A stretch of 64,000 bases of DNA, taken from Chytridium lagenaria. Its lineage: Eukaryota; Chytridiomycota; Chytridiomycetes; Chytridiales; Chytridiaceae. The stretch is from the NCBI GenBank assembly GCA_025449115.1, contig JAHLKC010000026.1:248001-312000 (forward strand). Direction: 5' to 3'. Under the pieces are notes generated by a model. It was not told the origin of the DNA. It saw only the letters and a program-made list of their open reading frames with translations, and ran no database searches. Below, in pieces: positions 12,255 to 24,700 of this stretch. Made by a program: the position numbers and the translations under genes. Every line of letters begins with the position of its first letter. Within the stretch, counting starts at the first letter, position 1.

Positions 12255-14064
12255 ATGGCTTCTATCACCTCTGCTGAGGAGATCCCTTCAGTTGCTGTCG
12301 ATGGGAAGCCTCAGGGCGTCCAACAACAGGATGCCTCCGTCATTGTCTCTCATGCATCAGAACAGCAGGATGTCGCTGCTTCCATACCCGTTGAGCCTCA
12401 AGTTCCTCTTGCGGCTGAGCAACAAGCCTTACCAGAATTGACAGGGGAAAAGGAGAACGCTGCTGCCCCTGTAGTAGTGGCAGCGGATCAATCTGGTCCC
12501 TCTGATCAAGTGGATCAATCAAATGTTTCGGCCGCTGCGGATGAAGATTTGGACGAGACTGTTGTTTCCCTGCAGGAGTTATTGCTTGGTGGTCAAGGAA
12601 GCCCTAGGGTGTTCACCGATGAGGATGGAGTTTCGGATATCACATCAAATGCTGTTGAGGCCGCATCTGTGCAGGATCCTTCATCAATTGAGGTTTTTGA
12701 GGCGGAAGAAGTCTCTGTCAACGAAGGCGTGGAGGTGAGAACTTGCTCTATTATATTACAAAACATCCAAACGAGTCGGAATGTAGAATTTACATAATTA
12801 CTCTACCGCTTTTCTCATTGGCAGGTTGTGGAGGAAAGCATTAGTCTGGAGGATTTGACCGAAGGCTCACCCGAACCCACAGAACCTGAGTCGACTCTTT
12901 CGCTTGCCCCCGAGCCAGTTGAGCCAATTGAAGAAAGCATCAGTTTGGAAGATCTGACCGAAGGCACCCCCGAACCCACTGAGCCCGAGGCGAGCGGCTC
13001 CGTTGCTTCTGCGAAGCCCGTTACCTCGCCGGCAAAGCCCCGAACAACCTCTGATAGTTTGTCAAATGCTGGACCTCAACCTCGGAAAGGATTAGCGAGG
13101 AATCCTAGCGGAAAGAGGAACGACAAACCGAGAGCCAGCAATGAAGGTGAAAGGCCAGTATCTACAAGGGAGGCTAAGCCTGTTTTGGGTGCTGATGGGA
13201 ATCCGGAGGTCAGGAAACCTGCACCGGCGCCATACGTGAACCCTAATCGTGTTGCATCTGGTGGCCTGGAGAAAAAGGTGGGTCTCTTACTTAAATACCT
13301 CTAAATATAAATGCCTAACATTTTACAATTCTTAATGCAGAAGTTATCCCCTGAGGAGCTAGATAGGAAGATGGAGGAGATGAGGTTAAAGAACGCTGAG
13401 ATTCTTCGCAAGAAGGAGGTACTACTACTTCTTGCATTTTGGATCCTCTGGTAAATGTGTCGCTCATATTACCTTTAATAGGCGGTCGCTGCCGATGCCA
13501 AGGCTTTTGATGACGCACAAAAGGCTCTGAAAAGACGTGAAGAGGAGGAGAGACGGAAGAAGCGTGAGGAAGCGGTTGCTAGGAAGGAAAGGGATGATCA
13601 TGCAAAGGCTGCCTTTAATGCCTTAAAGTAAGATCCATATGTTGATGTCTTCTGTTTGCATTTGCCACAACAATTTTTGTTTTCTTTTCTTTTGTTTTTG
13701 AAATTCCAGACGCATATTATAGCTGTTCTGATGATCCTTTTCATTTTGTTTATAGTAAGGAGAGAGAGGAAAACGCTGCCCGCAAGGCAAAGGCCATGGC
13801 TGGCAGAGAGTGGGACAAGGATAAGGAGGAGGCAGCTTTTACATCCTCCGCGCCTCGCACGGGTGGGAGACCGCGTGGACCTTCATATTCAAGGGGGTGA
13901 GTCCCTTTTTTTTCACGATTGGACCTAACATTGTTGCTAGCCGCGGGCGACCGGAATCCGGAAGACCCGAAAGTGGCAAATCTTTAGCATCTCCTAACTG
14001 GGCTAACGAGGTTCCAACCGAGTCCGCTCCTTCATCCATCACAGCTACTACTCCACAATCATAG
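12255..14064 (+). CDS. Unrecognised acidic protein with C-terminal charged coiled coil and RG-rich tail
   Basis: ATG at 12255, stop TAG at 14062-14064. The N-terminal half is acidic and disordered, with two copies of an EESISLEDLTEG-PEPTEPE motif (12832-12893 and 12932-12991) separated by about 100 nt. A basic Pro/Arg linker follows. The C-terminal part begins KLSPEELDRKMEEMRLKN and runs into a long charged helix (KALKRREEEERRKKREEAV, KEREENAARKAKAMAG) that ends in REWDKDKEE. Then comes a Gly/Arg-rich tail (GGRPRGPSYSRGG, RGRPESGRPESG). This coiled coil plus RG tail is a pattern seen in RNA-associated proteins, but the gene is not recognised and no function is assigned. Four to five introns of about 60-110 nt are evident, and frame is maintained through all of them. 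Confidence 0.78.
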
Positions 14065-15553
14065 ATCCGGCCACAGCAGTTCCGACATTCCAGGGTTTCT
14101 GGAACACCCGTTTGATAAACATAGGCCACAGTCCTATATCAATTTGCTTTCATTTTTAGCACATCTCCTCATCTTCCACTCCCAGTGTTTCTTTGTTTTT
14201 GTTGACCTCGTTATGGGTACCATGTCAATTCTCTTCCTCATCTTTTGAATTCTCAAACCTTGTGGTTCTATCTTTATGTGACGTTTGTTTTCGCACCTCT
14301 TTCCCTTTGTAGATGATGTGGATCGGTAAAATATGATGTTGCGTTGAAACGTATGATTGAGATAAGATGATGGAGCAGTATAACATTCTAGCTCTTCAGC
14401 TACCACCAACTCCATCCCACCAACACCCCTCTCTCCTCTCTATTTCCACTCCCGATCCAAACAAACATTCAACAGCCAATAGAAACAAACATCATATTGT
14501 GTGCTATAATAATAAGCAACAACCATACCAAAACGTCAATTGAGAAACTTGCACTAACCTCAACGTCAAAGCAGTGACACGACCCAACTTTCTTCCTCCT
14601 TGTCAACGTGCGCAAGGGAAAAAATAAAATAAAATGGTATTGAATAAGACGCTGCAGCAATTGGTAAAACAACATATTACATATAAACAAGAATATAATA
14701 ATATGGGGATATAGCATCCGCAACCCAAAGAGTAAGGATTGCCACGAAATCATGTTGGTGATGTTCGTCAACAAAGATCACACAGACTTTGGGAAAGCGG
14801 TATCCAATAAAGCCTCATCAAGTGAGCGTTGTTAAGGACAACTTAATAATAACTCCGGGAAGGGCCATGTCCATCCTCTGAAGATCACCGTCCAAAAAAA
14901 AAAGATTTGTTGTGTTGTGAACTCCGCAACTGTTGGAAAAAATACCTCTCCTAGACTTCACGCGACAAAAACGCATATAAATGCCGCATTTCCCCCCCTT
15001 TCCCATCGTTTCATCTTATAACTTGAACTCGTTACTACTAGTACTCTAAAGCTCTTTAAACGCACCCTTCTCAAACCTTTGTCTGCAACTCTTTTAACAA
15101 CAACTCGTGTCGCTACAAGCCCACAAAACCTTTCACCAAGCTCAATCTACACCCCGTCGCTCTTTGGTCACTCGTCAGTGATCACGCCTGCCAATTACAA
15201 GCTCCTTACACACACACCGTCAGCCAAACCCTACCAGTCACCGTCGCCTTCCTCGCTCTCATCCTTACCCACAACACACCCATCACCCAAAAAACCCCAC
15301 TCGCTCTTCACATTCCAAGCTCTCTACCCACTCGCTCTTCACATTCAAAGCTCTCTACATCCAATTAACCTAACTACATCCTCCTCTCACATTCTAAACT
15401 CTTCATCACTACCCCAAACACTCAACCTCTCAAGAAACCTGTGCCACCCAACTCCTTTAAACTCACACACACGCAACCCACATCCGCACCTACCACTTCC
15501 ACCACATAACTCCCTCTTTCACTTCTTTCTCTAAGTCAGAAGAACACCCCAAA
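14065..15553. promoter_or_regulatory. 1.5-kb intergenic with long pyrimidine-rich leader
   Basis: No supported gene. From about 15060 to 15535 the plus strand is strongly C/T/A-rich and almost G-free (for example CTCTCACATTCTAAACTC). It ends just before the ATG at 15554, so it is probably the promoter and 5' UTR of that gene. A reading frame through the tract gives only Ser/Pro/Thr/His low complexity and lacks an ATG, so it is not called. Confidence 0.5.
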
Positions 15554-16498
15554 ATGCCGAACAAGTTCGTCAGCAAGATGAAGGAAGCCGGCCACAAGTT
15601 TAAGGTGGCTGTCGCGAGCATTTTCAAAAAGGTAAACAAAAATTCTCTTAGATTCCTCCTTACCTTTTCCTAGAACATTAACTTTAGGGCTCACATCAAC
15701 ACCATCCCCGAAGTCCCCATCTACGACCAACCCAGCATACCACCTCTCCTCCAATCGCCAATCTACGGCACCGAAGGCTGGGTTTTCCTCGAAGGCCGAT
15801 GGTCTCAAGTCCACTTTAACACGAAATTCTACGGCTCCCGTTCTGAAGTCAACGCCATGCTTGCTTACAAGCCAGACACCGCCCGGCTATCCGCTCCCAC
15901 CTTCCACACGGTCCACCAAGTTCCTTACGAGCCAGTCACATATCAAATGTATCAATGCCCTCACCTTTGCATCAGGAGTCATGCGGAGATTGCGGATATT
16001 AAAAGGAGGGAGACGGAGGGGAGGAGGATCAGGAAGCCACTTCCCGTGCCCAAGAAGGACATTGACGTCAAAGAGGCTGCAGAGATTGTCGCCAAGGCCG
16101 TCAAGGATGTTGTTGTCAAGGAGGATGCGGCCTCTTTGGAGGTTGTTTCCATCAAGGGCGACAATGACTCTGCGGTGGAGATGGTTTGCGGGGCTAAGGA
16201 GGGCGACGAGGAGAAGAAGTTGAGCGGGATTACACCTTTGATCGCGTTTTTTGAGGAACTTGAACGCGCTTCCAAGGTGGGGCCCGTGCTTAACCGTCTT
16301 GCCAAGATTGTGGATTCGGATGCTGGGAGTACTGTCTGTGGGGATGAGGAGGTTGTTATGAGAGAGGAGAAGGTTGTGGAAGAAGTTGTTGTGACGGAGA
16401 AGAAGATTGTGGATGAGGTTGTGGAGGATGTTAAGAAGGTGGACGGAAAGGTCCGCGGTTTGATTTCAGTGTTTGAGAACTTGGCTGTTAGGCCTTAG
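15554..16498 (+). CDS. Unrecognised protein with conserved-looking N-domain and acidic coiled-coil tail
   Basis: Exon 1 starts at ATG 15554 (MPNKFVSKMKEAGHKFKVAV), is basic and amphipathic, and ends at a GTAAAC donor near 15631. The intron runs to an acceptor near 15687. Exon 2 encodes an aromatic segment (YGTEGWVFLEGRWSQVHF, then FYGSRSEVNAML), and a Cys/His-containing stretch (YQMYQCPHLCIRSHAEI). The C-terminal half is Lys/Glu/Val-rich with repeated VVEEVVV/IVDEVVED heptad-like units. The stop is TAG at 16498. The exon join needs a one-base adjustment to stay in frame, in line with indels elsewhere. No family is recognised; the long pyrimidine-rich leader suggests high expression, which is inference. 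Confidence 0.65.
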
Positions 16499-16758
16499 AG
16501 ATATGTTTTCTTTTATTTCAAGTTTAAACTGTTTTCCAATTGGTTTGTTTGGACAATGTGTCCAAGATTAGAAGTTCTTGTAATGTATAGAATAGATGGG
16601 CATAATAAAGAATTACCGTAAATTATAACGATACGAATATTGTATTTCAACTTAACAGCCTAAAGTTGCCATCCCATTACTAATAATACGGTTCGAAGGG
16701 GATAAAAAAAAGAGACTGGAGATTCACAAAAATGACTTAAACAGTCGCAATCTTTTCA

Positions 16759-19048
16759 TCAAAGTTGATTCGCCGTTCTCAGCTTCCCTCCTTTCACGTC
16801 CGCACTCCCCCGTCCCTCAAACCTTCCAGGCTCAAAGGCCGCACTCGGATGCGCCTCCCCTTTCCACCGTCCCTCCCCTTTTCCCAAATATTCCAACACC
16901 TGCACTGCAACCCCTTCTCCAGCACTCTGCGAGCACATCACCCCAAATCCGGACACACCCGCGCAACTATACATCCCATGAACCTTTACTCCTCCATCCG
17001 TCTTGGCAACACGCCCAAGAAGCGGCGTGTTATCCTCGGTCTTGCAGTAATACCCGGATTCCACGTTCAATGTTGCACCACGCGAGGTACTAAGGAAGGA
17101 GGTGTGGGAGGTGGGAAAGTAAGATTTAAGACCCGGATACATCCGTGAGAGACCGCGGAGAATGATGGCACCGTAGAGAGGAGGAATAGGCGGTGGGAAT
17201 GGCGGGACGGCCGCGTCGATGATGTCGTCATTCTCGTACGTCCATATTCCGAAAAACTGGCTACAAATCTCAATATCAGCCTTAATGAAATGCGCGTATT
17301 AAAAGTGAAACACGGTATCGCACCGAACTCCTCCATTCTCTGTAGGCAAGACTGGTCTCGCATGCGCTCCTGCAATCCCCGGAACTTCGATAGTCTTTAA
17401 AAGCTTGTCGTACCCTAAACTCGGATTCTCCCTATGCGCTTTCTCAACAGCATTCCTCTCCGCATCCGAAAACGGCAAGTCGATATTGTCCGACCAAATT
17501 GTAAACGCCGATTCTGATGGTACAATACCCATAGGATCCGTTATAGCCACCTATGAAATACATCTAAGAACAATATATAATGAGCGAAAAAGGACCCACC
17601 CTAGCGTGCAGCTCATTAATAACCGGAAAGTTCACGCCACATTTATCTCCGATCTCCCTCAAATATGGACCTGACGCAATGACGAATGCATCGGTTTTCA
17701 CTTTTGACAGTGTTTGGGAGTCAGGGTAGCGTATACGGACAGAATCGACGACTTGAGACTGGATAAAAAAATAACGTTAAAAGTTACAAGCAGAGACGAA
17801 ACTCACGTCGCTATTCTTGCGCCAATCTACGTCCTCAACTACACCTTTGACAATGGTGACGCCTTTGGACATTGCTTTTTCGATAACAAGTTTACCTGAC
17901 GTGCTGAGTTGTTAGCCAAGATGATGGCGAAAGACTTCGAGAAAAACCAACACGCTTGTTTTGATTACTACAACTTACCTAGTTGAAATACGTCAAGATA
18001 TCCTGCCTGGTCCGCCATTGCATTTAGGAGTATCAAGAAAGGAATATTTAGGTCCATTGTATACGACAAAGCTCGTCTCATCTCATCTAACCTTTCTAAC
18101 ATGCATCATAACCTGAACGTCAGGAGTACATCCCGGGACTAACTCCTTAATAATCTCAGGATCATCAATTAGGTCGATGCCATCACCAGACGTCATATAC
18201 TTGTCTTTCCGAAAGTTCGCCATCGAACCATGAAACCTTACACTTCCTACGTTACATTCGTCAGCCCGTGTTATGATCCACTAAGGCTCACCAGACCCAT
18301 TCTCCTCCGCCGACTTCGCCATTTCTGCATAACTCTGCATCTTTTCTTTATGCGCCGATAAGAAGACGTATCTGGGTTTCATTGTGAGAGGACGCATAGA
18401 TTATGATTACTAACCCTTTTCGTTGAAACCCGAAAGCGTTGCCGGATTCTTTTGAGAGGTCGGCGATAATGTCGATGCTGCGGTTTGCGAGCCGTGTCAT
18501 AGATTCGAACTGGGGATAAAAGTTTCTGACTCTGCACGGTATGGAAATGAGAAGGAGGTATGGAGAAAGCAACAAAGCGAAAGAATGGAAATGAATGAGC
18601 AAAAAGAATAGAAAGAAGCGATAAAAACACATATTCGAAAGATTGACGGCGTCATTACCCTCCTGTAAAAACCAAATCATTAGCCATTTAGTTAAAGGTG
18701 AGAAGAGGAAATTAAAAGAAACAGCATGTATAGTCAGTAACATACAGTGTTCAAATTAAACCAAACAGACTAAACAGGCATGTTAAGATCCTTACCAGTG
18801 CTCTTTGAGCTCGTCAACATCAACGGATCATCTTTCTCGACAATAAGCACTTTCAACGGCCCTTTCGCATTCTCGACGAGATGGTATGCAGTCGAAGCTC
18901 CAAGAAGTCCTCCCCCACATATTACAACGTCAAAGTGTTGGGAAATAGTTGACGACGCAATGGATGCATGCGTGCGGAGACGTTCGTGAAGGGATTTTTT
19001 GAGAAAGCGCATTACGCGCTGAGTTCGGAAGTGGGGCAAAGACATCAT
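16759..19048 (-). CDS. FAD-dependent oxidoreductase, DAO family (FOXRED1/sarcosine-oxidase-like)
   Basis: This is a flavin amine/amino-acid-type oxidoreductase. The chosen start is the ATG at 19048; an in-frame MRFLKKSLHERLRTHASIAS follows, a plausible mitochondrial presequence. The dinucleotide-binding Rossmann motif is VVICGGGLLGASTAYHL with a following acidic end (VLIVEKDD). The middle contains a second-substrate region (VKTDAFVIASGPYLREIGDK). The C-terminal FAD-binding half reads YYCKTEDNTPLLGRV and MYSCAGVSGFGVMCSQSAGE, typical of the DAO fold (PF01266). The stop is at 16759. About eight short introns occur. The family acts on secondary or tertiary amines or in complex I assembly (FOXRED1); the substrate here is unknown. 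Confidence 0.82.
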
Positions 19049-19985
19049 TTGGGTGTCTGGTGATGGGATGGTCAAGCTTGATGTGATGCCCCAAGTTGAC
19101 AATTTTATATGTAAGTTATTAAGCGGTCAACTTTCTTCTGCAAACCCAAGGACTGTGAACACACTATTCTCCAGCTCACATGCTGACATATATAGGTGGG
19201 GTTGGAAACATGGATGAGCCAGCGCCAGCAAAATCTGGTCAGCTTCATTTTTGCATTCTATACAAAAAAAACTTTAGCATCGCTATTTGGCTATATTCGT
19301 ATAAAGGAGAATTTCATCACATATTTTGTAGGCCCTATTTATTGCTTGAGATACATATGTAATAACAGCCGAGGACCAACTGGGACCAACGACGAGAAAA
19401 AGTATGACGCGCTACAATAAATTGTTAGTCACACACATCAATGCCATCGAGAAAGTAGAAGGAAAAAATGAAGGTCGTCCCATAGTCGTTACGTGCGAAT
19501 AGAGGTCTGGATTGGATCTTTCGTAAGGATTAGCGGTACCAGAGGCTCCCGTAATATTCAAAACGGATTCAAAATTTTTTGGGAGACGGATGACGGGAAT
19601 GACGAAGTTGTTGTTTGTTGTTGGGGATCAAGGATTGTCAAAGGACCACCCAAATCGTCGCAGTAGCGGTCTTTCTGTAGCTCAGCTCTGGTACCAATAC
19701 ACGGCTTTGTATGAAATCTCACTACGCAGTTAACAGAGTTTTTATTGCGGAGGCAATTGAACAGTTTTATTTAACATTTAGCAGGGGTATTTTTTGAACG
19801 CGATTGGAAGACGCAGGTCGTTTCCTTCACCATACATATAGTAAATTATAAGTGTAGAGTTATTGAAATGATTTAAAAAGCTCATTTATGCAGTCGAAGG
19901 ACGGCTCCGCTGAGACTCTTTTCTTCTATTAGCATCAAATTCCCACTCTTGATTGGCCAAGTCAAGTGAAAGCTTTCATATTGAA
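19049..19985. promoter_or_regulatory. Divergent intergenic (oxidoreductase / methyltransferase)
   Basis: About 940 bases between divergent starts. Short reading frames near 19180-19420 lack homology cues and splice support. The region presumably carries both promoters; no specific sites are identified. Confidence 0.45.
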
Positions 19986-21541
19986 ATGCCTCCAGATCCT
20001 ACCCATCCGCTGTCCCTTAGCACCTCACCCGCACTCCAGACATCCGATGACATCCACATCACCCTTGACTCTATTGCTCTATCCATGCTCTCATGCAACA
20101 TGTCTCACCTTGATGTAGTCGAACCTATATTGTCCAGTATGGACAACGTGCTACGATCGCATGCCTTAGATCTTTCCCTTCCCATTCAAAAGGAGTGGTC
20201 TCGTTGGTTGTCGACACTTCAAGTCTCTTGGTGCAAAAAAGCCTCCCACATTCGGAACAATAAGGTCTGAAAGTGAAGGCGAGATGGATGTGGAGCAGCT
20301 CGTTGAGGATGTTGTCAATCGTACAGTTACTATCTTGGCTATGCTCTCGAATATTGGAGGTCCGATTACTATCTTGTGATGGCATTTTTGTTAAAATATT
20401 TGAACTTCTGTTATTTTGTTTGCTGTCATATTCCCATGATAAGAGCATTAAAAATAGGTATGGCGAATTCATCAAAGGATATCACAATTGGTCCACTCAG
20501 CCTTTCTATTCATGAGTCTACCTTTGCTGATGCCGGCTTTGGATATCAGACGTGAGATTTAATCTTTACCATCCTAGTAACATTTTCCTTAGATGGGGTT
20601 CAAGCCAGATCCTGGCAATGTAAGACCTATATTTGCTCTCATTAATGATGACACTTAATCTTGGGCATATAGGTTGATAATAACAGGTCGAATCCCCGTC
20701 GCTAACGCTACAATTCTCGAACTTGGCTGTGGAACAGGGTTATCAGGCCTCGCTGCAGCCAGCTATGGAGCGGCTCATGTTTTCATGACCGATTTCCTTG
20801 ACAGTCTTTTGGATAAAGCGAGGCTAAATGCAAAAACAAATAAAATAGAAAAAAACGTGTCAGGTTCGTTTTCGTTTTCGTTTCGTTTATTTATGGTCCC
20901 CTTCCTTTTCTGCATATTAAGATATCAATTTCCGTTATCCCTCTTCTTTCTTTCAACGCCTTTCTCCTTTTATTGCTCGTTTCTTCCACCCTTTTCTTTC
21001 GTCGTACTATAACTTGCACGTTCAAAGCGAAAAATGCAGGGAGGATTTATGCTTGATGTGAGCAGCACATCCTTATGAAGTGTGTACAACGCATTGAACT
21101 ATTTTGACTACGGAAGATAGCCATATTTCAAAGAGTTCACTACCTAATGTTGAATATTGCCCAACAATAGTCCACAAGCTCGACTGGCGTGAGCCCTCAA
21201 AATCACTCCTTCCATCCCGCACACTACGTTCACAAATATTTAGGCGCCGACCTCAATTACGACATGGAACATGGCAACCTCGTCGCGTCAACGTGCTCTT
21301 ACTACCTATCAAAAACGTCACCGGACGCCGTATTTATCTCGTTCTTCCCGTTCGCCCGAAATTTGAGAACGAAAAGGAAGAGTTTGATATTCAAATGGAG
21401 GCACATGGATTGGTTAAGGAAGCGTTTGAAACGTATTTGCAAGAGGATATTCAGGATATGGGGTTGAACGGAATGGATAGGGCCTTTTCGACTGGAGAGA
21501 AAGGGTTCAGGTTCTATGTGTTCAAATGGGCGGGAAAATGA
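19986..21541 (+). CDS. Class I SAM-dependent methyltransferase, Methyltransf_16 (METTL21/FAM86-like) family
   Basis: The start is ATG at 19986 (MPPDPTHPLSLSTSP); the stop TGA is at 21541. The SAM-binding motif I is NATILELGCGTGLSGLAAA, followed by the acidic post-I residue in HVFMTDFLDSLLDKA. Upstream, VGYQTWGSS-like residues are hinted at 20555-20610 across an intron. The post-motif block VHKLDWREPSK and LGADLNYDMEHGNLVAS fit motif II and III of Methyltransf_16 enzymes, which methylate Lys on translation factors or chaperones. The C-terminus is FRFYVFKWAGK. About five introns are needed, including a T-rich one at about 20860-21040, and frame shifts occur near 21200-21330. The precise target (EF2, EF1A, Hsp70 or other) cannot be stated. 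It converges on HFM1, with 183 bp between the stops. Confidence 0.78.
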
Positions 21542-21724
21542 TAAATATACTTTATATAAATCTGACAACAACAAGAGACACGAATAATATAATACTTCTT
21601 CTTCGTCCCCAGATACTTTATCATGTTGACGTACAGTATACCACTACAATCAATAATCATATATAACACACGAAGAAATGGGGAAAGGGAAAAAAAAGCG
21701 CTAAAGCCGCAACCGCAACGTGCG

Positions 21725-24700
21725 TCAATCGAATTGCATAATCCCAGAATCCTGCCCTTCATCCGCAAACGGTACAAGTTTTGAAGCCAACCATTGCCGA
21801 AAATCCGCCTTCAGTGACCCCATGTTCTCCTCAACTGAGTTGGCCTGCGCAGGCTCCTTAGATTCTGTCGAAATCACCGTAACAGCTGCTTGCGGCTCTA
21901 CTGACACCTGATTTGAGATGGGCGGCATCTCAGCGTTTTGAACAGATGGAGTCCGCCCTGACATAGCCTGAGGCGTGTTGCTCCAACTGTCGAAATCCAC
22001 CGCCATATCGCCACACTGTGGTTCTCGTGTTGCATTACAGAATCGAACAAAGTCGCAACATCTGGTATATGTGTGAGGGCGTCGTCGTTACGATAGCTAG
22101 AAGTCGATGAAATGGCGACGACGCTGTTTTGAGCAATCGAGCTTGATCTCATAAAGGTTCTATCGGCACCGAGATCTTTTGAAAGAGTCACGGCGTGGGA
22201 ACTTGAATGTTTCCCGGTTTACGTCCGACGGAGGTGGTCACCTCGTGGAGGCGGTTAAGGCTGTCCAGATCATTGTTGTAACGCGATGATTGGTCGATTG
22301 AAGACTCGAATCCTTCATGAACCAAAAGTTAGCTCAGTACTTTAAAGTAATTAGATTACCTTTGGGAGACGTAAGGTCGATATTTATGGGAGAAGCTTTC
22401 AGCTTCTTCTTGGATCGACCAGAAGGTGTCGCGGAGTTACGATCGTCAAGGCTGTCAATTTCTTCCCCGTACTTCCTCTTTATGGGTGACGGACACCACG
22501 CAGTATTATCGTCTGGTGTGTGTTGAAAAGGAACATATAAGTATTGCTGTCAGATTTGATCAATATAGAGAAAAAAAACATCAAAACATGGGAACCACGC
22601 CAAAAAAAGTAGCACTTAAGCAGAAAAAAATGAAACTATCAGGGAATCGGAAATAAAGAATGTTTAACAAGCAAAGAGGCATAGCTAGGAGAATCAGCAA
22701 ACCATTATTATAACACTTGAGCGAGATCACATCAGGCGAATGAGCAATGTCCGGAGAAAAGAGGGGAATGTCATCCACCGGAGAACTCCCAGGTGATATA
22801 ATCAGCTCATCGAATAAATCTGGGCTCTTTGCTCTCCCTTCCTTCCAGGCCGTCTCTCTACTCGCTTCCCTCTCTTTAACCTCCTTAATCCCTTTGCTTC
22901 CATCCGCCGACATAGACTTAACAGACTTTACCGCATTACCCTTTACTTTTTTCTTTTAAATCAGCGGCGGGAAACGATATACCCTCAAAGTCATCATCTG
23001 ACAGAACCTCCAACACTTTAAAAGCGTCACGCTTTCGCTTTAATATAAGAGGCTCTTCGTCAGAGTCCGCCCAGGAGGGGTCGCCAGCAGCTGGATCCTG
23101 GCGATGTGTTGTATGTGAAGAGGAAGCCTGTTTAGAAGACATAGGCTGCGTTTGAGAAGGTTCGGCGGTACTGTCCTTTTTGTTTTTCCGCTTTTTGGCA
23201 TTCTTTGATGGAATACCGTGCTTGCAGCACATATGCTCGCATCTAAAAAGAAAATGAAGCGACGTAAGAAAATGTCGTTTAGTAGGCACAAAGGCAAAAC
23301 GGAGAAGACCTTTAAAAAAAGAGAAAACTTACAGCTCCTTTTTTTTACAAGCATGGGCACATGGTACTCTACCTTCCGCAAGGCCAAACGCCGGACCGCT
23401 CACTTCTTCCCTCGCAGGTCTCACAGGTGTCGCTTTTTGGCGTAATCTGCGAAACTCCAGCACCAGTCCTCGAAGTCGCCCGCCGATGGCCTTAAAGTAA
23501 ACCCGTTTAAAACAAATTTACATAATTAATCCTACTCTGCTCAATCTCATCTAGCACCTGCGCATCTAGCGATTCGGCATACATCGCGTCAAAGTCAAAA
23601 TCATCCGCGCTTTTGGACTGTAGAAAGTATTATTGATCAAGCAGGAAAGGAAAGGTTACCGTTTTATCCGGTGAAATTAGAGCTAAGGTTTTATCCTTGC
23701 AATAAATTCCCAAGTCAACAGATCCTGTGGACTCTTGCCTTCCCGCGTCCTGCTTGGATGCAGACTGACGTATGCCTCCTAACCGCTTGAAGACAGGCAG
23801 CTCTACAGTCTTGGTAGCATCAAGGCCGACTTGAGGCCAACTTAGTAATAAGCAGAGTATGCTCAAAGCTCACCAAATTCTTCCGGAGCGAGAATACAGG
23901 TCATAGTGGTCTTGCTTGAGCGCAACTTCACCTTAAAACGAAAAGACTGCTGATCACGAAGCTTCATTATACTAAGTGAATCGATCAAATAGCATGTTAG
24001 TTATCGCCACGTTCGTAAGAAAATTTCAAGAAAGTTTGAATGACAAAAGAAAGCTTCTTACGGAAACTTTCTGTAGTCAACGATATCATTATCCGACGTC
24101 CCCGCAATAAAGTACACCTGGCAATATGATTTCTTATGCGGAACCCGAAGTTCCTTCGTGTTCGAAATCCCAACATTCACAAAATACTCCACATCGCCAC
24201 GGTTAACCTCAGCATACTGATAAAAATAAATTACCAGATATATTTAAATTAATAACAAACCTCTGAAACCTTTAAATAAAATTTCGGCAAAGCAGCTGCA
24301 TTCTCTAAAAGCTAATAATGATAAGCAAACCATTCTGGAAATCTGTCGCGAGCCTTGTTCCCAATTAATCTGTTCCGACCAAGAATCTTTAAAAAGTCAG
24401 TCAAGATAAAAGCCTGTGCCTTACTCTCTCGATGTCCTCGGGGGGCGTCGCCATGAAGCTCTCCAAGGTCTTGATGCCCTTTTCCGCTAGTTGCATGGCC
24501 AAGGCTTGCCCAATACTCTCTACCTGCAAAAGCTGCATACCTCCCTTCTCCCAAGTTTTCGCTTGAAGACTCTTTGAGCTGGAAAGGCGTCAAAACGGTA
24601 TTGAGGACAGAAAACTAAAACTTACAGCTCCATGGCATTTTTTCGCCCCGCAAAATCATTCTTAGCTTGACAAAACTCGACAAGAGCTATTTGAAAGTTA

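Noticed and set aside
15079..15534. A 151-codon Ser/Pro/Thr-rich open frame just before the gene at 15554
   Set aside because: It begins without ATG and is fully explained by G-poor pyrimidine-rich leader sequence.
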